Shown here piece by piece: positions 24,483 to 33,107 of a stretch of 39,636 nt of DNA; positions within the stretch are counted from its first letter, which is position 1, and each line of letters begins with the position of its first letter. The notes beneath the pieces were generated by a model. It was not told where the DNA came from and ran no database searches. It saw nothing but the letters and a program-made list of their open reading frames with translations. A program made the translations under genes and the position numbers. The stretch spans positions 1 through 39,636 of the forward strand of contig CANBFE010000030.1 of the NCBI GenBank assembly GCA_947367855.1, written 5' to 3'. The DNA is from an uncultured Lachnospiraceae bacterium. GTDB lineage: Bacteria; Bacillota; Clostridia; Lachnospirales; Lachnospiraceae.

Positions 24483-24902
24483 ATGAGGATCATGGGGCTT
24501 GATTTTGGTTCGAAAACTGTGGGAGTGGCAGTGAGCGACAGTCTGCTCATAACGGCCCAGGGACTGGAGATTATAAGGCGGAAGGAAGAAAACAAGCTGC
24601 GCCGGACTCTGGCCAGAATCGAAGAACTGATTGAGGAATACGAAGTGGAAGAAATCGTTCTGGGGCTGCCCCGGAACATGGATGCGTCGGAAGGAGTACG
24701 GGTGGAACTGACCCGGGAATTTCAGGAGAAACTGGAGCGCAGGACAGGCCTGCAGGTAACTTTGTGGGACGAGCGTCTGACCACGGTTTCCGCGGAGAAG
24801 ATCATGATGGAAAGCGGCGTCCGGCGGGAAAAAAGAAAAGACTATGTGGATAAGATAGCGGCGACCCTGATTTTGCAGGGATATCTTGACAGCCGCGGCT
24901 GA
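24483..24902 (+). CDS. ruvX: Holliday junction resolvase-like RuvX/YqgF
   Basis: 139 residues with an RNase H-like fold. The first strand RIMGLDFGSKTVGVAVSD carries the first catalytic Asp. EEIVLGLPRNMDASEG holds the middle motif, VTLWDERLTTVSAEKIM the second acidic cluster, and KDYVDKIAATLILQGYLD the last Asp. Members are implicated in 16S rRNA 5' end processing and in Holliday junction resolution. AGGAGG lies before the ATG, 31 bases after ireB; the gene order is conserved in Firmicutes (yrzL-yrrK-yrzB). Confidence 0.96.
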   Translation: MRIMGLDFGSKTVGVAVSDSLLITAQGLEIIRRKEENKLRRTLARIEELIEEYEVEEIVLGLPRNMDASEGVRVELTREFQEKLERRTGLQVTLWDERLTTVSAEKIMMESGVRREKRKDYVDKIAATLILQGYLDSRG

Positions 24903-24930
24903 TATGCGTTTGTCTGGGAATGGAGAGGAT

Positions 24931-25197
24931 ATGGAAAAATCCGGAAAGATTACGTTTCAACTGGACCAGGGAGAGACGGAGAGCTTTTACGTATTGGAAC
25001 AGACCAGAATCGGAGGGAATAACTACATCCTTGTGGCTGACAGCCAGGAGGGGGATGGAGAGGCCCTGATTCTGAAGGATACTTCCCGGGATGGGGATGA
25101 GGAAGGCATATTTGCCATTGTGGAAGACGAGAAAGAGCTTGCTGCAGTGGCGGGTGTGTTTGAGAGTATGCTGGAGGACGTGGAATTTACGGACTGA
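24931..25197 (+). CDS. DUF1292 protein (YrzB-like)
   Basis: 88 residues, strongly acidic. The ATG at 24931 follows GGAGAGG; an earlier in-frame TTG inside ruvX lacks a site. ITFQLDQGETESFYVLEQT, NNYILVADSQ and DEEGIFAIVEDEKELAAVAGVF are typical of DUF1292, which sits after ruvX in Firmicutes. Function unknown; conserved neighbourhood only. Confidence 0.9.
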   Translation: MEKSGKITFQLDQGETESFYVLEQTRIGGNNYILVADSQEGDGEALILKDTSRDGDEEGIFAIVEDEKELAAVAGVFESMLEDVEFTD

Positions 25198-25224
25198 ATC
25201 GGAAGCATAAGCCGGAGTTGGGAA

Positions 25225-25695
25225 ATGACAGTGGGAGAAGACAGGTTTAAACTGCTTTTAAAAGACAGAGGCCTGAAGGTGACCCGTCAGAGGGTGGCGG
25301 TGCTTGAGGCCCTTGCATCCTGCCCGAAGGAGCATCTGACTGCGGAGGAAATATTTGAGCTTGTAAAGGTGGACTGTCCGGAGATCGGGCTGGCCACTGT
25401 TTATAGAACAATACAATTGCTGAATGGGCTGAATCTGATTGACCGGGTCAATTTTGATGACGGATTTGTGCGCTACGAGATGGGGAGCGCTCTGGATAGC
25501 GGACTAAGACATCGTCATCATCATTTGATCTGTATCAAATGCGGCAGGGTAATTTCCTTTCAAAAGGATCTCTTGGAGGGGATGGAAGCGAAGATTGCCG
25601 AGACTGCCGGATTTCGGGTTGTGAATCATGAGGTCAGGCTTTACGGTTATTGTATGGAATGTGGAGGAGATTTGATTGAAGAAAAAAGAGAATAA
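25225..25695 (+). CDS. Fur-family metal- or peroxide-responsive repressor
   Basis: 156 residues. A winged helix at residues 1-85 (GLKVTRQRVAVLEAL, HLTAEEIFELV, GLATVYRTIQLLNGL) precedes a dimerisation and metal-binding domain with HRHHHLICIKCGRV near 92-105 and a second Cys pair YCMECGGD, together giving a structural zinc site. The family includes Fur, Zur and PerR; the sequence alone does not choose between them. The start is supported only by CCGGAG some 12 bases upstream. The last 20 bases overlap the RNase J start, so translation is probably coupled. Confidence 0.92.
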   Translation: MTVGEDRFKLLLKDRGLKVTRQRVAVLEALASCPKEHLTAEEIFELVKVDCPEIGLATVYRTIQLLNGLNLIDRVNFDDGFVRYEMGSALDSGLRHRHHHLICIKCGRVISFQKDLLEGMEAKIAETAGFRVVNHEVRLYGYCMECGGDLIEEKRE

Positions 25696-27349
25696 CAGCG
25701 GTTCCAGATTGAAGGTTATTCCCCTGGGGGGTCTGGAACAAATCGGTATGAACATTACTGCCTTCGAGTATGGGGACAGTATTGTTGTGGTAGACTGCGG
25801 TTTGTCGTTCCCGGCGGACGACATGCTGGGGATTGACCTTGTGATTCCGGATGTGACTTATCTGAAGGAAAATATCGACAAGGTGAAGGGATTTGTGATC
25901 ACCCACGGTCATGAGGACCATATCGGGGCCCTTCCCTATGTGCTCCGTGAGATCAATGTGCCGGTCTATGCAACGAGACTTACCATGGGGATCATTGAAA
26001 ACAAACTGAAGGAACATGAACTCACCAAAACCACCAAGAGAAAGGTGGTAAAATTCGGACAGTCCATTAATCTGGGGCAGTTCAGGGTGGAATTTATCAA
26101 GACAAACCACAGCATTGTGGATGCGGCGGCCCTGGCGATTTATTCCCCTGCGGGCATTGTGGTTCACACAGGGGACTTCAAGGTGGACTACACACCTGTG
26201 TTCGGAGACGCCATTGATCTGCAGCGTTTTGCGGAGCTTGGAAAAAAAGGTGTACTGGCTCTTATGTGCGATTCCACCAATGCGGAGCGTCCGGGCTTCA
26301 CCCCTTCCGAGAGGACTGTGGGAACCACCTTTGACACCCTGTTTGAGGAGCATAAGAATACCAGGATTTTCGTGGCAACCTTTGCCTCCAATGTGGACAG
26401 GGTTCAGCAGATTATTAATTCCGCCTATAAATTCGGACGGAAGGTATGTGTGGAAGGCCGCAGCATGGTCAGCATCATTGAGACGGCCAGAAACCTGGAG
26501 TGCATCAGCATTCCCGAGAACACTCTCATTGAGGTGGAGCAGATGAAGGACTATCCCAGTGAGAAGCAGGTGATTATCACCACTGGAAGCCAGGGGGAGA
26601 GCATGGCGGCCCTCAGCCGCATGGCCGGAGGCATGCACCGGAAGATTACCATAGGCCCCGGGGATACGGTGATTTTTTCATCCAATCCCATTCCGGGAAA
26701 TGAGAAATCGGTTACCAAGGTTATCAATGAGCTGATCCGCAAGGGCGCGGATGTGATATTCCAGGATGCCCATGTGTCCGGACATGCCTGTCAGGAGGAG
26801 ATTAAGCTGATCTATTCCCTGATCCGTCCCAAATATGCAGTGCCTGTGCACGGGGAAATCAAGCATCTGAAGGCCCAGGCGAAAATTGCCCAGAGCCTTG
26901 GGATAGAGAAGGAAAATATTTTTGTGTTGTCTTCCGGGGATGTGTTGGAAATGGGAGACAGCGGCGCCGGTGTGACGGGAAGGGTGCCTGTAGGTGCCAT
27001 TCTGGTGGACGGCCTGGGCGTGGGAGACGTTGGAAATGTAGTGCTGCGTGACCGCCAGCATCTGGCTGAGGACGGCATTATGATAGTGGTTATGAGCCTT
27101 GACCGCATGGAGGGACAGTTGGTGGCAGGGCCCGATATCGTGTCCAGGGGTTTTGTGTATGTAAAAGAATCGGACGAGCTCATTGAGGAGGCGCGCCAGA
27201 CTGTGGATGAGGCACTGCAGAAGTGCCTGGACAGAGGAATCACCGACTGGGGCAGACTGAAGAACACTACAAAGGATGCGCTGGGGGATTACGTCTGGAA
27301 AAAGACCAAGAGACGGCCCATGATCCTTCCCATTATCATGGAGGTGTGA
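25676..27349 (+). CDS. rnj: Ribonuclease J
   Basis: 557 residues, metallo-beta-lactamase/beta-CASP nuclease. VIPLGGLEQIGMNITAFEY opens the protein; the zinc site is FVITHGHEDHIGALPY near residue 75, followed by HTGDFKVDYTP. The beta-CASP part has CDSTNAERPGFTPSE, VATFASNVDRVQQI and ITTGSQGESMAAL; VPVHGEIKHLKAQAKIA is the late His motif. It is both an endonuclease and a 5'-3' exonuclease in RNA decay. The start is TTG with GGAGGAG six bases upstream inside the fur gene end. Whether it is RNase J1 or J2 is not decided; the active-site His residues are all present. Confidence 0.95.
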   Translation: MKKKENNSGSRLKVIPLGGLEQIGMNITAFEYGDSIVVVDCGLSFPADDMLGIDLVIPDVTYLKENIDKVKGFVITHGHEDHIGALPYVLREINVPVYATRLTMGIIENKLKEHELTKTTKRKVVKFGQSINLGQFRVEFIKTNHSIVDAAALAIYSPAGIVVHTGDFKVDYTPVFGDAIDLQRFAELGKKGVLALMCDSTNAERPGFTPSERTVGTTFDTLFEEHKNTRIFVATFASNVDRVQQIINSAYKFGRKVCVEGRSMVSIIETARNLECISIPENTLIEVEQMKDYPSEKQVIITTGSQGESMAALSRMAGGMHRKITIGPGDTVIFSSNPIPGNEKSVTKVINELIRKGADVIFQDAHVSGHACQEEIKLIYSLIRPKYAVPVHGEIKHLKAQAKIAQSLGIEKENIFVLSSGDVLEMGDSGAGVTGRVPVGAILVDGLGVGDVGNVVLRDRQHLAEDGIMIVVMSLDRMEGQLVAGPDIVSRGFVYVKESDELIEEARQTVDEALQKCLDRGITDWGRLKNTTKDALGDYVWKKTKRRPMILPIIMEV

Positions 27350-27407
27350 GGCGGCAGCTGTGTCGGTAAGACGGCAGACGTCTGACTGACAGGACAGGGA
27401 GGCTGAT

Positions 27408-27812
27408 ATGAAAGTAATGAGTATAATCGGCGCCGTAACAGGCGCGATCTTCAGACTGGTGGCTGCAGTAGCGGTGGTTTATCTGATCTACTGGGGGGCA
27501 GAGGTCTGCTATGACTATGGCTACCGCATCTTTACGGAGCCTGCAGTGGGCAGCGGAGAGGGAAGAACCGTTACGGTAACCGTCACGGAAAGCATGTCTC
27601 CCCTGGAGATCGGGGAGCTGTTTGAGGGCAGGGGCCTGGTGAGGGACGCAAAGCTTTTTGCCCTGCAGTATTATCTCTCGGAGTACACCAAAGATGTGGG
27701 GCCGGGTACCTTCGAACTGAGCACGGCCATGACGGCTGAGGAAATGATGGCGGCCATGGTGGTGGAGCAGGAGGAAGAAGAGGAAGAGGGAGATGCAAAA
27801 TCCGCAGGGTAA
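27408..27812 (+). CDS. Short MltG/YceG-like membrane protein, no catalytic domain
   Basis: 134 residues. One membrane segment at about 10-32 (VTGAIFRLVAAVAVVYLIY), then a LysM-like start of the MltG periplasmic part: VTVTVTESMSPLEIGELFEGRGLVRDAKLFALQ and VGPGTFELSTAMTAEEMMAAM. The transglycosylase domain with its catalytic Glu, which in full MltG gives about 350 residues, is missing; the protein ends in EEEEEEGDAKSAG. Its position before trmR matches yrrL (mltG) of Bacillus. It may be a reduced homologue with a binding role. GGGAGG lies before the ATG. Confidence 0.75.
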   Translation: MKVMSIIGAVTGAIFRLVAAVAVVYLIYWGAEVCYDYGYRIFTEPAVGSGEGRTVTVTVTESMSPLEIGELFEGRGLVRDAKLFALQYYLSEYTKDVGPGTFELSTAMTAEEMMAAMVVEQEEEEEEGDAKSAG

Positions 27813-27881
27813 TGTCCGGGGCAGTCTGGCATGGAGATTTCCGGGCGGCAGAGCAGGACGGATAGGTCTGAGGGGACAGGT

Positions 27882-28556
27882 ATGATCATAGATGAGAGAC
27901 TGTCGGTCTATATCGACTCGTTGGACAGGGGAAATACGGCCTTTTTGGACAATCTGGAGAAGGAGGCCCTGGAGATGGGGATTCCCATTATCCGGAAGTC
28001 CATGCAGAGCCTGCTGAAATTTCTGCTGGCGCTGACAAAGCCGGAAAAGATTCTGGAAGTGGGCACTGCCATCGGTTTTTCCGCGCTGCTGATGAGCCGC
28101 TATGCGCCGGAAGACTGCCATATTACCACCATCGAGAACTATGAGAAGAGGATTCCCATTGCCCGGGAGAATTTCAGACGGGCTGGAAGAGAGGACCGAA
28201 TTACCCTTTTGGAGGGGGATGCGGCGGATGTTCTGAGGGAGCTTACGGATTCATATGACATGATTTTCATGGATGCGGCCAAGGGGCAGTATCTGCATTT
28301 TCTGCCGGAAGTGCTGCGTCTGATGACGCCCGGGGGATTGCTTGTGTCGGACAATGTGCTCCAGGACGGAGATGTGGCGCAGTCCCGGTTTGCGGTGGAG
28401 AGACGTGACCGCACCATACATGCCAGGATGCGGGAGTATCTTTATCTGCTCAAGCACCATCCGGAACTGGAGACAGTGGTGCTTCCGGTGGGCGACGGGG
28501 TGACCCTCAGCACAAAACTTCCCCAGGCGGGCTCTCCCTGTGTACGGAAAGGATAA
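27882..28556 (+). CDS. trmR: tRNA 5-hydroxyuridine methyltransferase TrmR (class I O-methyltransferase)
   Basis: 224 residues. The ATG at 27882, with GAGGGG upstream, is preferred over one at 27831. The SAM-binding fold shows KILEVGTAIGFSALLM, ITTIENYEKRIPIARENF, YDMIFMDAAKGQYLHFLPE and LLVSDNVLQDGDVAQ, as in metal-dependent COMT-like O-methyltransferases. Bacillus YrrM (TrmR) makes 5-methoxyuridine at tRNA position 34 from 5-hydroxyuridine, and sits next to the U32 genes that make the hydroxyl group. The same neighbourhood here supports the same role. Confidence 0.85.
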   Translation: MIIDERLSVYIDSLDRGNTAFLDNLEKEALEMGIPIIRKSMQSLLKFLLALTKPEKILEVGTAIGFSALLMSRYAPEDCHITTIENYEKRIPIARENFRRAGREDRITLLEGDAADVLRELTDSYDMIFMDAAKGQYLHFLPEVLRLMTPGGLLVSDNVLQDGDVAQSRFAVERRDRTIHARMREYLYLLKHHPELETVVLPVGDGVTLSTKLPQAGSPCVRKG

Positions 28557-28564
28557 GGAATCAT

Positions 28565-29866
28565 ATGGAACATGGAAAAAAGCCGGAACTGCTGATTCCG
28601 GCGGCCAGCCTGGAGGTGCTCAGGACAGCTGTAATATTTGGGGCGGACGCCGTATACATCGGCGGTGAGGCATTCGGACTGCGGGCCAAGGCGAAAAATT
28701 TTACCATGGAGGAGATGGCGGAGGGGATTTCCTTTGCCCATGCCCACGGGGTAAAAGTGTATGTTACGGCAAATATACTTGCCCACAACGGGGATCTGGA
28801 GGGAGCCGGGGATTATTTCCGTGAGCTGCGGGACATGAAGCCCCAGGCATGTGATGCGCTGATCATATCGGACCCCGGGCTGTTTGACATTGCAAGAGAG
28901 GTTTGGCCCCAGGTTGAAATCCATATTTCCACCCAGGCAAACAATACCAACTACCGGACATATCTGTTCTGGTGGAGGCAGGGGGCAAAGCGGGTGGTGT
29001 CTGCAAGGGAATTATCCCTGGAGGAGATACGCGTCATTCGGGAACATATTCCGGAAGAGATGGAGATAGAGAGCTTTGTCCAGGGTTCCATGTGTATTTC
29101 CTATTCAGGCCGATGCCTTCTGAGCAATTATTTTACGGGGCGCGATGCCAACCAGGGTTCCTGCACCCATCCCTGCCGTTGGAAATATGCGGTGGTGGAG
29201 GAGACCAGGCCGGGGGAGTACCTTCCGGTCTATGAGAATGAACGGGGAACATATATTTTTAATTCCAAAGATTTATGTATGATAGACCACATTCCGGAAC
29301 TGACGCAGGCTGGGATTGACAGCTTTAAGATAGAGGGACGCATGAAGACCGCGCTCTATGTGGCCACTGTGGCAAGAACCTACCGCAGGGCCATAGATGA
29401 TTATTTTGAGTCTCCGGAGAAGTATCATGCCAGTCTGGACTGGTATCGTCAGGAGATTTCTAAATGCACGCACCGGCATTTTTCCACAGGTTTCTATTTC
29501 GGAAAGCCAACGGAGGAAAGCCAGATTTATGACAGCAGTACTTATGTGAACGAGTACACTTACCTGGGGATGATGGAAGAGACGGCGCAGGCGGGAAGCC
29601 TTCCCTGGAATAACAGCTACCCCCTTACGCGGTTCGAACAGCGCAATAAGTTTTCCGTGGGGGAAGCGCTTGAAATCATGAAACCGGACGGGCAGAATGT
29701 GGAGGCGGTGGTGGAAGCCTTGTATTCGGAAGACGGCCAGTGGATGGAAAGCTGCCCACATGCCAGACAGAGACTTTGGGTAAGGTTTTCGCAGCCTGCG
29801 CAGCCATATGACCTGCTCAGGAGAAAGACAGAGGGGCAGAAGAAAGAGTCAGAAGCATCGGTTTGA
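28565..29866 (+). CDS. trhP: U32 peptidase-like tRNA 5-hydroxyuridine synthase TrhP
   Basis: 433 residues. The U32 signature is complete: ESFVQGSMCISYSGRC and LSNYFTGRDANQGSC, then HPCRWKY. The N-terminus (KPELLIPAASLEVLRTAVIF, GADAVYIGGEAFGLRAKAKN) is a TIM-barrel start, and SFKIEGRMKTALYVATVART is typical. Cys residues of the signature may hold an Fe-S cluster. Once called collagenase-like peptidases, these proteins hydroxylate U34 of tRNA using prephenate. It follows trmR by 8 bases, so the two steps to mo5U34 are encoded together. Bacillus has two such genes here; only one is seen in this window. Confidence 0.85.
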   Translation: MEHGKKPELLIPAASLEVLRTAVIFGADAVYIGGEAFGLRAKAKNFTMEEMAEGISFAHAHGVKVYVTANILAHNGDLEGAGDYFRELRDMKPQACDALIISDPGLFDIAREVWPQVEIHISTQANNTNYRTYLFWWRQGAKRVVSARELSLEEIRVIREHIPEEMEIESFVQGSMCISYSGRCLLSNYFTGRDANQGSCTHPCRWKYAVVEETRPGEYLPVYENERGTYIFNSKDLCMIDHIPELTQAGIDSFKIEGRMKTALYVATVARTYRRAIDDYFESPEKYHASLDWYRQEISKCTHRHFSTGFYFGKPTEESQIYDSSTYVNEYTYLGMMEETAQAGSLPWNNSYPLTRFEQRNKFSVGEALEIMKPDGQNVEAVVEALYSEDGQWMESCPHARQRLWVRFSQPAQPYDLLRRKTEGQKKESEASV

Positions 29867-29882
29867 CAGGACTGCGGGTTAT

Positions 29883-29918
29883 CCGGGAGCCGCCTGGGTG
29901 GGCGGTGTCCCGGAGTTT
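29883..29918 (+). terminator. Hairpin at the end of the trmR-trhP transcript
   Basis: CCGGGA-g-CCGCC pairs with GGCGG-tg-TCCCGG, then AGTTTCGTT. A strong stem with a weak U-tract. A second stem (29927-29950: GCGCA, CCCTG/CAGGG, TGCGC) follows directly, before the end of the convergent gene. Confidence 0.5.
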
Positions 29919-29951
29919 CGTTCTATGCGCAGGCCCTGCAGGGTATGCGCC

Positions 29952-31691
29952 CTATTTCCGGTAAATCCGGATGTATTTTCCGTCATTGACCTGGGTATAC
30001 CCGAAATCGTTCTCAATATACTGCATCAGCCAGCCCTGCGGGTCCGTCATCAGCTTCCCGTACCAACAGTCCACAATGATCACATTGGGATATTTCTCCG
30101 GATACAGCTCCCAGTATTCCAGAAGACGCTCATCATAGGCGGTGGGATTTATAATGGAGAAATGGGAGATTTCCACATCTTTGAACAGATACTGTATGGT
30201 TCCCAGATTCATTACCTGGTCCACCATAATCAACACTTTATCCCCGTCCTGTACATAGGACTGCCAGTCTTCATAGTCGGAATTATAGATATAAGCCCCC
30301 ATGTAATTGGATATGGTGCCTGCTGCCGGACCCTTCCGCAGGAGGCCGCCGCTCTGGAGTACATTGATGTATTCCCCTGTGCCTGAGCGGAGGGTATAGC
30401 CCTTGCCGAAAACTGCCGTAAGGCACCAGACAGTCAGGGCGGCATAAACCCATTTCTGTTTTTTCACATCCGCCGTACTACCGGAGGAGAGTGGCAGTAA
30501 AACGGCTCCGCAGAATGCGGCAGGCATGGCATGGGGAATGGACTCTCCAAAGGACAGGTCCGTGAGGTAGGCTACGGCCAGAAGGGAAAGCAGGGTTCCT
30601 GCCATGAGATACAGAAGAAAGCTTTTCTGTACCTGTATCGGTATTCCTGATTCCTCACTGTCAGTATCAGGAGACATGTGCAGGCAGCGGAGCGGGGGCC
30701 TGGGGGGGTAATTTACGGACAATGTACCAAGTCCTGCCAGGGAAAAGGCCGCCAGGTGAATGTGTATGCGCTCGTATCCGTATTTCAGGACAATCCAGAA
30801 GAAAAGCTCTGCCATACAGGCCAGAATGGCAGTGAGACAACAGGCCTGTTCCCTGTCCAGTTTCCGCCATCTGGCAACTACCGCTGCAGGGATCAGACAT
30901 CCGGCCCAAAGGGCTGCCAGAAGGAGACTGTCTTTCAGCAGGGAGAGTATCTTTCCGCCCGGTGTAAGGGAGTGGGTCACATCCCCTGCCAGAATGTGGG
31001 AAAGTGTGGCTGCAAGTTCCTCCGGGGATGTATAGGTGAACAGCATTCCCAGATATCCCAGACCGCACAGGGCGCAGACAAGCGTGGCGATTCCCATGTC
31101 CCGCCATCTGCTTTTTCCGGAAAAACGGGCCAGAAGCGCCAGCAGAAAGGGATACAGAATCAGGCAGGAGGGGTAAGACAGCACGTTCAGCGCCAGGGAG
31201 AGGGCAGCCAGAACCAGATCTCTGCGTTTTTTTCCACAGGCGTAATACCGGACAAGAAACAGGGCCATGAGAGTATAGCACCATACCTGCATGATGCCGA
31301 ATTCCGGCAGGATGATCTGTTTTGGAATGGTGTTGAAATAGATCAGGGCCAGAATCCGGGCGTATCTGTTTTCCAGAAACCGTTTCAGAATCCGATACAG
31401 AAAGAAGCTCACCCCTAAGTGGAGCAGGGTTCCGCATACCCGCAGATACAGCACGACCCCGGCAGTGCCGAACAGGGCAAGCCAGGGTTTCATCAAAAGG
31501 GCGCACAGAAAGGCCGAGGACTGGTGAGGCTCCCACATATCCAGAAAGAGCCTGTCTCCCCGGACGTTTCTGTATGCCATAACCAGTTGGTATTCTTCAT
31601 CCAGACCGAATGCAAAAACGATCATCTTCAGCGCGGCCAGTATACTGAGAAGGAGCAGAGCCGGATACAGCCGGTGATTCTTATGCTTCAT
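29952..31691 (-). CDS. GT-C-like multi-pass glycosyltransferase
   Basis: About 579 residues with ten or more hydrophobic segments up to residue 480, then a soluble C-terminal part. The first outside loop carries acidic residues after the first helix (FGLDEEYQLVMAYRNVRGD, then DMWEPHQSS), the layout of GT-C enzymes that use polyprenyl-phosphate sugars (GT39/PMT/ArnT-like). The ATG at 31691 with AAGGAG upstream is preferred over an earlier one. It overlaps the end of the GtrB-like gene by 11 bases. It is the last gene of a five-gene cassette and would attach the lipid-linked sugar to a surface acceptor. Acceptor unknown; the exact family could not be checked. Confidence 0.7.
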   Translation of the reverse strand: MKHKNHRLYPALLLLSILAALKMIVFAFGLDEEYQLVMAYRNVRGDRLFLDMWEPHQSSAFLCALLMKPWLALFGTAGVVLYLRVCGTLLHLGVSFFLYRILKRFLENRYARILALIYFNTIPKQIILPEFGIMQVWCYTLMALFLVRYYACGKKRRDLVLAALSLALNVLSYPSCLILYPFLLALLARFSGKSRWRDMGIATLVCALCGLGYLGMLFTYTSPEELAATLSHILAGDVTHSLTPGGKILSLLKDSLLLAALWAGCLIPAAVVARWRKLDREQACCLTAILACMAELFFWIVLKYGYERIHIHLAAFSLAGLGTLSVNYPPRPPLRCLHMSPDTDSEESGIPIQVQKSFLLYLMAGTLLSLLAVAYLTDLSFGESIPHAMPAAFCGAVLLPLSSGSTADVKKQKWVYAALTVWCLTAVFGKGYTLRSGTGEYINVLQSGGLLRKGPAAGTISNYMGAYIYNSDYEDWQSYVQDGDKVLIMVDQVMNLGTIQYLFKDVEISHFSIINPTAYDERLLEYWELYPEKYPNVIIVDCWYGKLMTDPQGWLMQYIENDFGYTQVNDGKYIRIYRK

Positions 31692-32631
31692 CGGAGTTCT
31701 CCTTTTGGCGCGCATCCAGCACCTCGTCCACAATGTAGGGGGGGCGTGTCCTGGCAGCATCCAGGGTTCTCCAGATATATTCGCCCAGAATACCCAGCAT
31801 CAGCATGATAATACCGCATGCGAACAGAATCACGCACATCAGAGAAGCCCAGCCTTCAATGGGAGTACCCCTGGTAAATTTTTCAATAATGACATCCACA
31901 AAGAGGATGGCTGCCAGTATATTGAAAAAGATGCCAAGTCCCGACATAAAGCGCAGGGGAAAATAGGAGAAGCTCATTACGGAATCCATCACCAGCTTCA
32001 CTTTTTTGGAAAGAGTCCAGCGGGATTTGCCGATTTCCCTGTCCTGGCGCACGAAATAGATCATATCCGTGCGGAAACCTGCCCAGAGAACCTGCAGTGT
32101 CAGGGAGGAGTTTTTTTCATCCAGTCTTTCCAGCACTTCAATCACTTTTCTGTCCACCAGATAGCAGTCGCAGCCGCCTGCGGGCATGTTTTTGTTGACA
32201 ATCTTCCGAATCAGGGAATAGTAGAGATTTGCAAAGAAGACCTTTATGGGGTTTTCCTTCCGTTCTTTCCGGACGGCAAGCACCACCTTGTTGCCGCGTT
32301 TCCAGCTTTCATACATTTCCAGAATAATCCCGGAGTCCTCCTGCAGGTCTGCCTGCTTGGTGACGGCGCAGTCTCCGCTGCAGGCGCTTAACCCTGCCAG
32401 CAGCGCGGCATGTTCACCGAAATTGCGGGAGAGTTTCAGCAGTTTGATATTGGGGTCCTTTTCACGCAGTTTCTGCATAATCTGCCAGGAATCGTCCGCA
32501 GAACCGTCGTCCACAAACACGATTTCATATTCTCCCAGTTTTCCAAGGATTTTTTCTTTCATGTCCCCGTAAAGCAGTTCCAGGGTGTCTGCATTGTAAT
32601 ATACGGGAACAACTATTGATATTTTGCTCAT
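31681..32631 (-). CDS. GtrB/DPM1-like polyprenyl-phosphate glycosyltransferase
   Basis: 316 residues. A GT-2 catalytic domain (KISIVVPVYYNADTLELL, IVFVDDGSADDSW, KLLKLSRNFGEHAALLAGL) is followed by two membrane helices (LGIFFNILAAILFVDVII, LMCVILFACGIIMLMLGIL) and the family end GEYIWRTLDAARTRPPYIVDE. It would move a sugar from a nucleotide to undecaprenyl phosphate on the inner face. The usual DADLQ metal motif reads QADLQ (TKQADLQEDSG), so the first Asp is Gln. The start overlaps the FdtA-like stop by four bases (ATGA), a sign of coupled translation. Confidence 0.88.
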   Translation of the reverse strand: MSKISIVVPVYYNADTLELLYGDMKEKILGKLGEYEIVFVDDGSADDSWQIMQKLREKDPNIKLLKLSRNFGEHAALLAGLSACSGDCAVTKQADLQEDSGIILEMYESWKRGNKVVLAVRKERKENPIKVFFANLYYSLIRKIVNKNMPAGGCDCYLVDRKVIEVLERLDEKNSSLTLQVLWAGFRTDMIYFVRQDREIGKSRWTLSKKVKLVMDSVMSFSYFPLRFMSGLGIFFNILAAILFVDVIIEKFTRGTPIEGWASLMCVILFACGIIMLMLGILGEYIWRTLDAARTRPPYIVDEVLDARQKENSDEA

Positions 32632-33041
32632 TTTTTCACCACATTCAGATAATCTTCATAATCGCGGATGTATTCCTCCGGGTCGTAATGCTCATTGGAT
32701 AGCACCAGGAGAACGGAATCCGCAGAGAAGTCATACATTTCCTTCCAGACCATGCTTTTCAGGTACAGGCCCATTCTGGGGCGGTTTAATTCTATGATGC
32801 GGCTCTGGGAGCCGTTGTCCACCTTTACCCGGCTGGTGCCGGATACGTTTATCATGACGAATTCTGATCTTAAATTCGCATGCTTTCCCCGGACAACCCT
32901 GTCGTCTGAGCCGTAAATATAGAAAATTCTTTTAATTTCAAAGGGAATGGCGCTGCCGCCTTCCACTACCACGAGATTTCCTCTCTCGTCTCCCAGATCC
33001 GGGAAATCCAGAATCCGGATCTGATCCTCCAAGTTGACCAT
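32628..33041 (-). CDS. FdtA/WxcM-like dTDP-sugar 3,4-ketoisomerase
   Basis: 137 residues, a single cupin. The family pattern is good: DERGNLVVVEGGSAIPFEIKR (shown in part), FYIYGSD, VRGKHANL, GTSRVKVDNG, NRPRMGLYL, VWKEMYDFSADSVLLVLSN, EEYIRDYEDYL. FdtA turns dTDP-4-keto-6-deoxyglucose into its 3-keto isomer for the following aminotransferase. The motif RGxHAHK of active members reads RGKHANL here, so the second His, which I recall as catalytic, is Asn. It may be inactive as an isomerase or have another role. Between the aminotransferase and GtrB-like genes on the same strand. Confidence 0.8.
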   Translation of the reverse strand: MVNLEDQIRILDFPDLGDERGNLVVVEGGSAIPFEIKRIFYIYGSDDRVVRGKHANLRSEFVMINVSGTSRVKVDNGSQSRIIELNRPRMGLYLKSMVWKEMYDFSADSVLLVLSNEHYDPEEYIRDYEDYLNVVKK

Positions 33042-33107
33042 GACGTTCTCCTGACTTCTTATTTCTGCGATGCCTTCCTGTTCTGCAATATCCGGACAGG
33101 CAGCGGG

